Shown: positions 23,196-30,347 of the stretch, piece after piece | Layout: the number at the start of each line of letters is the position of its first letter | How positions within the stretch are numbered: the first letter of the stretch is position 1 | Assembly: GCF_008370345.1 (NCBI RefSeq) | Contig: NZ_VTUU01000001.1 | Location: 730,223-794,222 of the forward strand | Origin: Marinobacter salinexigens | GTDB taxonomy: Bacteria > Pseudomonadota > Gammaproteobacteria > Pseudomonadales > Oleiphilaceae | Direction of reading: 5' to 3' | DNA: 64,000 bases | Program-made: the position numbers and the translations under genes | The notes under the pieces: generated by a model | Seen by the model: the letters and a program-made list of their open reading frames with translations, nothing else | Databases searched by the model: none | Told to the model about the DNA's origin: nothing

Positions 23196-24353
23196 TTACG
23201 GCTGTCTGAATGGTAATAATGTCAGCGCTTCGTCAAAGTAGGCCTGCACCTGTTCCGCCTCCTCCCGGGTAAATTCTGCGATGGCATCCCGGAATCCGGG
23301 ATGAGCGATGCCGTGCCAGGAGTGGGTGAACGTGGGCTCAAAGCCCCGTACCAGTTTGTGTTCGCCCTGCGCTCCGGCGTCAAAATGCTTCAGCCCAAGG
23401 TCGATGGCCAGTTCGATGCCCTGGTAGTAGCAAGTTTCAAAGTGCAGGTGGTTATATTCTTCCAGGCACCCCCAGTAACGACCGTAGAGGGTGCCTTCGC
23501 CGCTCAGGAACAAGGCGCCAGCGATCATCTGGCCATTCATATCTGCAATGATCAGGTGCAGATGCTCTGGTAACTGGTCTCGTAACCGTGAGAAAAAGGT
23601 CTGGTTGAGGTAGGGGCGGCGACCACGCTTGAGGTAGGTGGCCTGGTAGAAAACGAAAAACGCTGCCAGCACGTGATCGTTGATCTCAGCCCCATGATAA
23701 CGGTGAAATCGGATGCCCTGATCTGCCACCTGACGGCGCTCTTTGCGGATGGATTTGCGTTTGCGAGACGTCAGTTGGGCCAGGAACGCGTCAAAATCGA
23801 CGTAGTCTCGGTTATGCCAGTGAAACTGACAGCCAATACGGTGGAGTTGTTCTTTTTGCTGAAGCAGTTGCTGATCCCGGCTATCGGGAAAAAGCAGGTG
23901 CCACGAATGGGCGCCTAACCGATCAATCAGGGTGTCCAGCAGATCATGGAGGTGGCCTGCCGTCAGGTGATTGCGGAGGGTGTCCTCCAGCAGGAGCCGT
24001 GGTCCCTGGGAAGGCGTGAACGGAATGGCCATCAGCAGTTTGGGGTAGTAATCCAGGCCATAGCGCTGATAGGCGTCTGCCCAGGCCCAGTCAAAGACGT
24101 ATTCGCCCATGGAATGGGTTTTCAGAAAGGCTGGCGCGATTCCAACCAGTTCTCCACCGACCCGGAACAGAAGATGGCCAGGTTGCCAGCCAGTGTCGGC
24201 TGTGGTGCAACCTGACGATTCCAGTGCCTGGAAAAACTCATAGCGGAGGAACGGGTTGCCTGTTCCGGCGAGCCGCTCCCAGTCAGATCGGGGAATATCC
24301 TCAATAGAATCCGCGGTTTCCACGCGGATGGAGAAAGATCCGGGGGCTGGCAT
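23196..24353 (-). CDS. GNAT-fold protein (COG3146-like, predicted N-acyltransferase)
   Basis: 385 residues. Sequence features match the COG3146 group related to FemX-like GNAT acyltransferases: WERLAGTGNPFLRYEFFQAL near the start, DWAWADAYQRYGLDYYPKLL near residue 90, TSRKRKSIRKERRQVADQGI near 195, and the C-terminal GRYWGCLEEYNHLHFETCYY and FDAGAQGEHKLVRGFEPTFT. Members are predicted to move acyl or aminoacyl groups, but the substrate is not known. There is no signal peptide. AGGAG occurs 10 bases before the ATG. It is downstream of the CpxP-like gene on the same strand with a 56-base gap. Confidence 0.8.
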   Translation of the reverse strand: MPAPGSFSIRVETADSIEDIPRSDWERLAGTGNPFLRYEFFQALESSGCTTADTGWQPGHLLFRVGGELVGIAPAFLKTHSMGEYVFDWAWADAYQRYGLDYYPKLLMAIPFTPSQGPRLLLEDTLRNHLTAGHLHDLLDTLIDRLGAHSWHLLFPDSRDQQLLQQKEQLHRIGCQFHWHNRDYVDFDAFLAQLTSRKRKSIRKERRQVADQGIRFHRYHGAEINDHVLAAFFVFYQATYLKRGRRPYLNQTFFSRLRDQLPEHLHLIIADMNGQMIAGALFLSGEGTLYGRYWGCLEEYNHLHFETCYYQGIELAIDLGLKHFDAGAQGEHKLVRGFEPTFTHSWHGIAHPGFRDAIAEFTREEAEQVQAYFDEALTLLPFRQP

Positions 24354-24409
24354 GTATCAGGGGCTCCTTTTGAGTCTCCTGATACCATACGCCAGATCCC
24401 GGTCAGTGA

Positions 24410-24790
24410 TCACTTTTCTTCAGACTTGTCCTGACGCTTGTCGGCATCATCACAGCGCTCTTGCATCTTTTCTTGGAACTTTTCCATGCGCTCCTGATGC
24501 TTTTCAATCTTTTCCTGGTGCATTTCGTCCCAGATCTGACGCTGCTCATCGGTCAGTTTCAGCCGGTCTGCCATTTCAGCGCGGCGTTCCTGCATCTCAG
24601 CCATTCGATCTTCACGATTGAAAGGGCCGTCGCCATCGCGGAACTGTTCGCACATCTGCTCAATGTTGTGTTTTCCGCGATGGTGGTCGCCTTTGTGATC
24701 GCGGTCGTGTGCAAATGCGAAGGGGCTGGCAGCAGCCAGGGCGGTGACCAGAATGCCAGCGGTCATCAGGGAGTGTTTACGTGTGATCAT
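24410..24790 (-). CDS. periplasmic Spy/CpxP-like protein
   Basis: 126 residues: a signal peptide (LMTAGILVTALAAASPFAFA), a histidine/aspartate-rich stretch (HDRDHKGDHHRGKH), then a highly charged helical domain with the LTDEQRQIWDEMHQEKIEKH pattern of the LTxxQ family (Spy, CpxP). E. coli CpxP senses envelope stress by binding CpxA, and Spy is a periplasmic chaperone. The ATG at 24790 has AAGGT upstream. It is divergent from a CpxR/CpxA-like pair, the arrangement known for cpxP in enterobacteria. The His-rich N-terminus could also bind metal. Confidence 0.8.
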   Translation of the reverse strand: MITRKHSLMTAGILVTALAAASPFAFAHDRDHKGDHHRGKHNIEQMCEQFRDGDGPFNREDRMAEMQERRAEMADRLKLTDEQRQIWDEMHQEKIEKHQERMEKFQEKMQERCDDADKRQDKSEEK

Positions 24791-24882
24791 AGTCAATACC
24801 TTTTCGTGGGTGACCCTGTGTGGTCGGTTAACGAGACAGGGCCATGGTACCCCCGGCATTCGTCAACGAGCGTCAGCGCTTT

Positions 24883-24898
24883 GTAAAGGTTCTGCAAA
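24883..24898. promoter_or_regulatory. candidate CpxR-like direct repeat
   Basis: GTAAA at 24883 and GCAAA at 24894 form a near direct repeat with an 11-base period, close to the CpxR box (two GTAAA blocks 5 apart). It sits between the divergent CpxP-like and response-regulator genes, where autoregulation would be expected. One mismatch and one extra spacer base make this tentative. Confidence 0.35.
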
Positions 24899-24968
24899 GG
24901 AAAATTCCGTGCAAGGGCGGGTTCGCATGCGCGTGTTAGACTGCAGTCATCGGGCTTGGAGGTAGATA

Positions 24969-25655
24969 ATGCAGAATCGGGTATTGCTTGTTGAAGACGA
25001 CGAAGAACTGCGTCAGTTGCTGGCTCGTTATCTGGGCAATCAGGGCTTTACGGTGCGCGAAGCTGCCAATGGCCGGGATGGCCTGAGTCTGGCGCTGGGG
25101 CAGGACTGTGACATCGTTATTCTCGATATCATGTTGCCCGATATCAGTGGCCTTGAAGTACTACGAGAACTCCGGGCCCAGACCCATCTGCCGGTGGTGC
25201 TGCTGACCGCCCGAGGGGACGAAACCGACCGAATTGTGGGGTTTGAGGTGGGTGCCGACGATTACATTCCCAAACCCTGCAACCCCCGTGAGCTTGTGGC
25301 ACGCCTGCAGGCACTGCTGAGACGGATCGCCTGGGACCAGAAAAACGAGGTTAATGGTGCCCGGGTGTATGGTGATCTTCGTGTCGAGCCAGAGCACCGA
25401 AGGGTCTTGCAGAATGATCTGCCCGTTGACCTCACCGCCACCGAATACGAAGTATTACAGGTGCTGCTTGCCCATGCTGGCAGTGTCGTGAGGAAAACGG
25501 ACCTGATGCAGTGGGCTCTCGGGCGGAGGCTGGAGGCCTACGACCGGACCCTGGATATGCACATCAGTAATCTGCGTAAAAAACTTGGTAATGAGGATCC
25601 TCCGAGGATCGAGACGGTTCGTGGACTGGGCTACAGCTACCGGGTGTCTGCGTGA
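24969..25655 (+). CDS. OmpR-family response regulator (CpxR-like)
   Basis: 228 residues: a receiver domain with the acidic pocket (E9, D10, D11), phosphoacceptor D53 in IVILDIMLPD, the conserved threonine in LLTARG and lysine in DDYIPKPCNPRELVARL, then an OmpR/PhoB winged helix (VDLTATEYEVLQVLLAHAG, ending RIETVRGLGYSYRV). The CNPRELVARLQALLRR segment is close to CpxR. GGAGG precedes the ATG. It overlaps the sensor-kinase start by GTGA. With the divergent Spy/CpxP-like gene it forms a probable envelope-stress system; the signal itself is inferred from that arrangement. Confidence 0.88.
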   Translation: MQNRVLLVEDDEELRQLLARYLGNQGFTVREAANGRDGLSLALGQDCDIVILDIMLPDISGLEVLRELRAQTHLPVVLLTARGDETDRIVGFEVGADDYIPKPCNPRELVARLQALLRRIAWDQKNEVNGARVYGDLRVEPEHRRVLQNDLPVDLTATEYEVLQVLLAHAGSVVRKTDLMQWALGRRLEAYDRTLDMHISNLRKKLGNEDPPRIETVRGLGYSYRVSA

Positions 25656-26971
25656 AGAAGCGATTCATGTTCCCGCTGTTCTGGCGGATTTTCCTGCTGA
25701 TCTGGCTTGCCATGGCGATTACGGTGGTGGTTGGCAATCTTGCGACCCATGCGCTGCTGGATCGTGAACGGGAAACGATCGAACGCCAGATTGGGCTTCG
25801 GAATGTCGGCATGGAAGCCATGAGAGTGCTTCAGGCCGATGGTCGGAAAGCAGCTTTTCGGTTCATGCGGGAGCAGGGTGAGCAGCTGAATCTGCACATC
25901 ATTCTGGTGGAGAACCGGGAGAATGACCGGCGGTTGCCGGATGCTATTCGTGACAGAATCAAGTCGGGCTGGTATCGCCACAAACCAGCAGTGATCAACC
26001 TGGACTCCGGGTATCAGGTGGTGGCCTGGCCCCGTACACACGGTGAGGGCTGGTTGGCGCCCGATGTCTTCAGGGCGATTGAGCTGGTGCTGGCCTTCGT
26101 AATGATCACCCTGGCCTGCTGGTTGATTGCCCGGGTTGTTTCCCGCCCACTCAAGCATATGGAAAGGACTGCCAGGATAATTGCCGGAGGCAAAACGGAA
26201 CTTCGGGTAAACGATCGCATTGCCAATCGCCGGGATGAAGTGGGGCAGCTCGCCATGGCGTTCAATGCCATGACCGACCAGTTGTGTAGCCTGCTTGAAC
26301 GCCAGAAGCACCTGTTGCGGGATATTTCCCATGATTTGCGCACACCGTTGGCGCGCCAGCGTGTGGCTATTGAGCTGGCCAGTGAGGCCGGGTCTGACAC
26401 GGAGCTGATGGCGAGTATCCTGCGCCAGAATGAACGGCTTGAAACCATGACATCACAGATTCTTACCCTGTACCGTGTGGCTGATCAGGGTGGGGATATC
26501 GAGCGGGAACCGGTTAAGCCCGTCCCTTTGATTAATCAGGTGCTGAGCGATGCGGCAGACTACGCGGAACATCAGGGAGTGGATTGTCACCTGACGGCAA
26601 GCAACAGTGTTGCCGGTGTGACCGTGCTTGGGGATTCCGGGTTGTTACAACGGGCTCTGGATAATATTGTCCAGAATGCGCTGGATCACACACCGCCGGG
26701 ACATTCGGTTCACGTGGGCGTCGAGCGGGATCAGGGAGGCGTCCGGATTGAGGTTCGCGATGAAGGGGCTGGCGCCAACGAAGAGGTTCTCTCCCAACTG
26801 TTTGAACCATTCTTTCAGGCTGACAAATCCCGTGGTGGTGCGGGCTGGGGGCTGGGGCTGGCCATTGCCCGGGACATCATCAGTGCCCATGATGGCCGCA
26901 TCAGTGCTGCTAATGATGATCGTGGTGGACTACGGGTGACCGTCTGGCTACCGCTTTTTACCGCGGACTGA
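25652..26971 (+). CDS. sensor histidine kinase (CpxA-like)
   Basis: 439 residues starting at GTG inside the regulator stop. Two membrane helices (residues 7-29 and about 150-172) enclose a periplasmic sensor of about 120 residues. Then come HAMP (RVVSRPLKHMERTARIIAGG), the phosphoacceptor histidine in LLRDISHDLRTPLARQR near residue 227, and an ATPase domain with N-box NIVQNALDHTPPG, G1 VRDEGAGA and G2 GWGLGLAIA. The short periplasmic domain and neighbours fit CpxA. The last 24 bases overlap a small gene on the other strand. Confidence 0.88.
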   Translation: MKKRFMFPLFWRIFLLIWLAMAITVVVGNLATHALLDRERETIERQIGLRNVGMEAMRVLQADGRKAAFRFMREQGEQLNLHIILVENRENDRRLPDAIRDRIKSGWYRHKPAVINLDSGYQVVAWPRTHGEGWLAPDVFRAIELVLAFVMITLACWLIARVVSRPLKHMERTARIIAGGKTELRVNDRIANRRDEVGQLAMAFNAMTDQLCSLLERQKHLLRDISHDLRTPLARQRVAIELASEAGSDTELMASILRQNERLETMTSQILTLYRVADQGGDIEREPVKPVPLINQVLSDAADYAEHQGVDCHLTASNSVAGVTVLGDSGLLQRALDNIVQNALDHTPPGHSVHVGVERDQGGVRIEVRDEGAGANEEVLSQLFEPFFQADKSRGGAGWGLGLAIARDIISAHDGRISAANDDRGGLRVTVWLPLFTAD

Positions 26972-27139
26972 CCCTTCCGGGGCCTGAAGATTTTCTTCGT
27001 CTGGTTTAAGATCAGAGGCTCCGGAAAAATCGATTCCTTCCTGAAGCTCGTCTTCGTCAAAACGGATACCGCAGGCAGCTTTCCTGATTTTAGCCGGTTG
27101 GGCAGTCCCGGGGCTGCTGTGTTCATCGTTTTCTGACAT
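26948..27139 (-). CDS. small acidic hypothetical protein
   Basis: 63 residues, acidic and polar, predicted disordered apart from a short stretch near AAKIRKAACGIRFDEDELQE-like sequence in the centre; it has no signal peptide or membrane helix. Its ATG lies only 13 bases from the yigZ ATG, head to head, so both ribosome sites must share that gap (GGAAT for this gene). The composition looks like protein rather than noise, but the crowded start makes it less certain. The function is unknown. Confidence 0.5.
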   Translation of the reverse strand: MSENDEHSSPGTAQPAKIRKAACGIRFDEDELQEGIDFSGASDLKPDEENLQAPEGSVRGKKR

Positions 27140-27152
27140 AAGGCATTCCTGT

Positions 27153-27758
27153 ATGAGTAAAGATTACCCGGTTCCGGCAGGATACCTTGAGCGGGAAACG
27201 GAAGTGAAGAAAAGCCGGTTTATCGCCCGCGTAGCGCCCGTCAGTTCCCGGGAAGAAGTCAGAACCTGGGTGGATCAGGCGCACCGGGATCATCCCGATG
27301 CCCGCCACGTATGCTGGGGTTACCAGATTGGTCGCCCGGGTTCGGCAGCAGAAGCGGCGATGAATGATGACGGGGAACCCTCCGGTACTGCAGGTAAACC
27401 CATTCTCAATGTTATCCAGCACAAGGATATGGGTGACGTACTGGTGATCGTTATCCGCTACTTTGGCGGCATCAAGCTTGGGGCGGGGGGGCTGGTCCGG
27501 GCATACGCGGGCGCGGCTGAGAGCGTATTGTCAGCGGTAGACCGGGTGGTGCAGCAACCTGTTGTTCTGACCACGGTAAGCATGCCGTTTGCCAGTGAGC
27601 AGCCTGTCAGGCATTGGTGTGAGGTAAATTCGGCGACGGTTGAGTCCGTGGATTATGGCGCGACCGTGACGGCCCGCCTGCAGGTGCCTGAAAGCAGCGT
27701 TGATGATTTCTCGGCGTTCTGCGATTCCCATAAACTGGATTACAGTTTTGACAGATGA
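27153..27758 (+). CDS. yigZ: YigZ/IMPACT family protein
   Basis: 201 residues. The IMPACT N-terminal domain is clear: EVKKSRFIARVAPVSSREEV, then DARHVCWGYQIG, NDDGEPSGTAGKPILNVIQ, and VIVIRYFGGIKLGAGGLVRA. A C-terminal DUF1949-type domain follows from about residue 135. Eukaryotic IMPACT modulates translation through GCN1/GCN2; the bacterial role is not established. The length matches E. coli YigZ (about 205). AAGG precedes the ATG within the 13-base gap to the divergent small gene. Confidence 0.92.
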   Translation: MSKDYPVPAGYLERETEVKKSRFIARVAPVSSREEVRTWVDQAHRDHPDARHVCWGYQIGRPGSAAEAAMNDDGEPSGTAGKPILNVIQHKDMGDVLVIVIRYFGGIKLGAGGLVRAYAGAAESVLSAVDRVVQQPVVLTTVSMPFASEQPVRHWCEVNSATVESVDYGATVTARLQVPESSVDDFSAFCDSHKLDYSFDR

Positions 27759-27833
27759 GGCCTTAAACGGTCATCGCGGACGGTCTGGTGTGCGTATACT
27801 GACACCATGATGTATCTGGAAAGAGGGTAAGCC

Positions 27834-28364
27834 ATGATGCGTATTCTGATGATGTCGGCACTGGCTCTGGTACTGGCCGGCTGCGCAGGCAATGTCGTGA
27901 CGGATTACAGTTCAACGGCCGTGTTTGGTAACTATTCAAGCTGGGCGTACGCGCCGGAGGCTGGTAGTTCCTCCTTTTTGTCACTGGATGGAACGCGCGT
28001 GCAGGCTGCGATCGAACGTGAACTGAACCGGAAGGCGATGAAATCCGTGGCTGAAGCGGATGCCGATCTGTTCGTGAACTGGAAAATCATAGAAGAAGAT
28101 CGCCTGGATCAGAGCGGCGTTGGTCTCGGGTTTGGTGTGGGTACCGGGCATTTTGGCTGGGCTCTGACAGCGCCGCCACCGGTGCGTGAAGTCAAGGAAG
28201 GAAAACTGGTCATAGAGTTGGTTGATACCAGTACCAAACAGGTGGTGTGGCGAGCAGCGAGTCGGCGCTACCTGACTGAAAGCCAGTCTCCGGAAACCCG
28301 CTCAGAATTGATCGACGAGGTGGTGACCGAGATGTTTTCCAAGTACCCTCCGGGCCTCGACTGA
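27834..28364 (+). CDS. DUF4136 lipoprotein
   Basis: A 176-residue predicted lipoprotein. The signal peptide ends in a lipobox (LALVLAGC), so cysteine 17 would be acylated. The rest matches the DUF4136 pattern: TDYSSTAVFGNYSSWAYAP, VQAAIERELNRKAMKSVAEA, then DADLFVNWKI and a C-terminal LVIELVDTSTKQVVWRAASR. Proteins of this kind lie at the outer membrane; their role is unknown. Residue +2 after the cysteine is alanine, favouring the outer membrane. A short gap of 29 bases separates it from yciH, so the two may be co-transcribed. Confidence 0.82.
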   Translation: MMRILMMSALALVLAGCAGNVVTDYSSTAVFGNYSSWAYAPEAGSSSFLSLDGTRVQAAIERELNRKAMKSVAEADADLFVNWKIIEEDRLDQSGVGLGFGVGTGHFGWALTAPPPVREVKEGKLVIELVDTSTKQVVWRAASRRYLTESQSPETRSELIDEVVTEMFSKYPPGLD

Positions 28365-28393
28365 CAGATCTGCAAGAAACTACGGTTAACAGA

Positions 28394-28756
28394 ATGGGAA
28401 TGAAGAATCGTTCGGAAGGCGGGTTGGTGTTTTCAACGGAACAGGGCCGCATGTGCCCGGGTTGCCGCAACCCTGTATCAGAGTGCACCTGTGGAGGGCA
28501 CACACGACCGGAAGGCGATGGCGTTGTCCGGGTAAGCCGTGAGACCAAGGGCCGGAAAGGTAAAGGCGTGACACTGATAACCGGAATTCCCATGGACGAC
28601 AAGGAACTCAAAGCTTACGCCAAGGTCTTGAAGGCCAAGTGCGGCACCGGAGGTACTGTGAAAGACGGTGTTGTGGAGATTCAGGGCGATCAGCGGGATA
28701 TTCTGGTTCCGTTATTGCAGGCCAAAGGATGGACCGTGAAACGAGCCGGTGGCTGA
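28394..28756 (+). CDS. yciH: SUI1/eIF1-like translation factor YciH
   Basis: 120 residues. The C-terminal SUI1 domain shows KGRKGKGVTLITGIPMDDKE, then LKAKCGTGGTVKDGVVEIQG and DILVPLLQAKGW, typical of bacterial YciH. An N-terminal extension has four cysteines (CPGCRNPVSECTC) arranged like a small zinc site, which is common in this group. It is proposed to influence start-codon selection during stress, from work on the E. coli protein and eIF1. Start may be the ATG at 28394 or 28400; neither has a strong ribosome site. Confidence 0.9.
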   Translation: MGMKNRSEGGLVFSTEQGRMCPGCRNPVSECTCGGHTRPEGDGVVRVSRETKGRKGKGVTLITGIPMDDKELKAYAKVLKAKCGTGGTVKDGVVEIQGDQRDILVPLLQAKGWTVKRAGG

Positions 28757-28862
28757 TAGTCTTACACACAAGCCCCTGAACAGCGCGCTACAATAGCGGG
28801 CAAAGCAGATCGGGCATAGTCGTTCCCTGCATTTCAATACTACGGAAACCTGAAGGAATGGA

Positions 28863-28883
28863 TCTCCGGTTGTCATCCGGAGA
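28863..28883 (+). promoter_or_regulatory. small hairpin in the dadA leader
   Basis: TCTCCGG and CCGGAGA are perfect inverted copies separated by 7 bases, ending 25 bases before the dadA ATG. No T-run follows. It could be an operator or a leader hairpin. Confidence 0.35.
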
Positions 28884-28908
28884 GGGTTTCCCTTTATCGG
28901 AGACAAGC

Positions 28909-30162
28909 ATGCATATACTGGTTCTGGGCGCGGGCGTTGTCGGTATCACTACAGCCTGGTTTCTGCAGAAGCAGGGGCATCAGGTGACTGTCGTCGACAG
29001 ACAGACTCTGGCCGGGGTAGAAACCAGTTACGCCAACGGCGGGCAGATTTCGGTATCCCATGCCGAGCCGTGGGCGAATCCTTCAGCTCCTTTCAAGGTG
29101 CTCAAGTGGCTGACCCAGGCGGATGCTCCGCTGCTTTTCCGTCCCCGCCTGGACCCCGCTCAGTGGCGTTGGGCTTTGTCCTTTCTAGGGCAATGCACCT
29201 CCGCACGGGCCGCTCACAATATTCGTCAGATGGTCAATCTTGGCACCTACAGCCGGGACCAGCTCCAGGCGCTTCGCAAAGAGACTGGCATTCAGTATGA
29301 CCATCTGGAGAAGGGTATTCTGCATTTCTACACAGACCCGGCAGAATTTGATGGCGCCAGGGAGCCGACCCGGCTTATGCAGGATCTGGGCTGCGACCGG
29401 CAGATTATCGATGCTGAGCGGGCCGTGGAACTGGAACCCGCACTGAAACCAATCCAGAGCCGCATTGCTGGTGCCACTTACACGGCAGAAGATGAGTCCG
29501 GGGATGCCCGTAAATTTACCCAGAACCTGGCCAAGCTTTGCGCCGAGGCCGGTGTGGAATTCCGTTACGGTACGGAAGTCGTCGGGTTCGAGCAGGCCGG
29601 TGACCGGATATTGGGCGTGCGCACCATCCATGAAGGTCACCACGAAACCCTCCGTGCGGATTCCTACGTGCTGAGCCTTGGAAGTTTCAGTGCGGTTCTT
29701 GCTCGTAAGATAGGCTTGTTCCTCAACATCTATCCGGCTAAAGGCTATTCGATCACGGTTCCGGTGAAGAACGAAGAAGCGGCTTTCAATGTCAGTCTGA
29801 CTGACGATGAATACAAGCTGGTGTACTCACGCTTGGGAGATCGCCTCCGGGTTGCCGGTACCGCCGAATTGAATGGTTATGGTCGGGAACTGGATATGAC
29901 CCGGTGCCGTGCCATTGTCCGAAGGGCTGCTGAAGTGATGCCTGATGCGGCCTGGTGGGATCAGGCAGAATTCTGGACCGGGCTGCGGCCAGCAACGCCG
30001 TCAAATGTGCCCTATATCGGCAAAAGCCATTTCGCCAACCTTTATCTGAATACCGGTCACGGTACCCTCGGTTGGACACATTCCTGCGGTTCGGCTGCGG
30101 CGCTGGCAGATGTAGTTGGTGGTCGAAAACCCGAGGTAGATTTCACTTTTACCGGTATCTGA
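28909..30162 (+). CDS. dadA: D-amino acid dehydrogenase small subunit
   Basis: A 417-residue FAD-dependent oxidoreductase that oxidises D-amino acids, mainly D-alanine, to 2-oxoacids and passes electrons to the respiratory chain. It starts with the dinucleotide-binding motif (ILVLGAGVVGITTAWFLQKQ), followed by DRQTLAGVETSYANGGQISV, SHAEPWANPSAP, and at the end FWTGLRPATPSNVPYIGKS and NTGHGTLGWTHSCGSAAALA. The length matches DadA of Pseudomonas and E. coli. I chose the ATG at 28909 because it gives the canonical N-terminus. No dadX racemase is adjacent. Confidence 0.93.
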   Translation: MHILVLGAGVVGITTAWFLQKQGHQVTVVDRQTLAGVETSYANGGQISVSHAEPWANPSAPFKVLKWLTQADAPLLFRPRLDPAQWRWALSFLGQCTSARAAHNIRQMVNLGTYSRDQLQALRKETGIQYDHLEKGILHFYTDPAEFDGAREPTRLMQDLGCDRQIIDAERAVELEPALKPIQSRIAGATYTAEDESGDARKFTQNLAKLCAEAGVEFRYGTEVVGFEQAGDRILGVRTIHEGHHETLRADSYVLSLGSFSAVLARKIGLFLNIYPAKGYSITVPVKNEEAAFNVSLTDDEYKLVYSRLGDRLRVAGTAELNGYGRELDMTRCRAIVRRAAEVMPDAAWWDQAEFWTGLRPATPSNVPYIGKSHFANLYLNTGHGTLGWTHSCGSAAALADVVGGRKPEVDFTFTGI

Positions 30163-30217
30163 CCGGAAGTTGTACTCTCGACAACGATAATCTCAACAGC
30201 GACATTTTCTGCAAACC

Positions 30218-30247
30218 GCGTGGTTTTTCTGGCCTGAAAAGCCACGC
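30218..30247 (+). terminator. hairpin after dadA
   Basis: GCGTGGTTTTTC pairs with GAAAAGCCACGC (one U-G pair) around a 6-base loop, 56 bases past the dadA stop. The following bases are only partly T-rich, so it is a moderate terminator candidate that insulates dadA from the phosphatase operon. Confidence 0.5.
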
Positions 30248-30249
30248 TT

Positions 30250-30288
30250 CTGTCACCCATCGTACATAAACTGTCTTCAACCTGTGAT
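30250..30288 (+). promoter_or_regulatory. candidate Pho box for the phoD operon
   Basis: CTGTCTT at 30271 and CTGTGAT at 30282 are direct repeats with an 11-base period and a 4-base spacer, the architecture of PhoB sites. A further CTGTCAC lies at 30250, one base short of two periods. The pair ends 59 bases before the phoD ATG. Confidence 0.65.
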
Positions 30289-30347
30289 CTCCATCACTAA
30301 AAATCGGCCGCTTGAACCGGCCCGGATATACAACATCGGAGAGCAGA

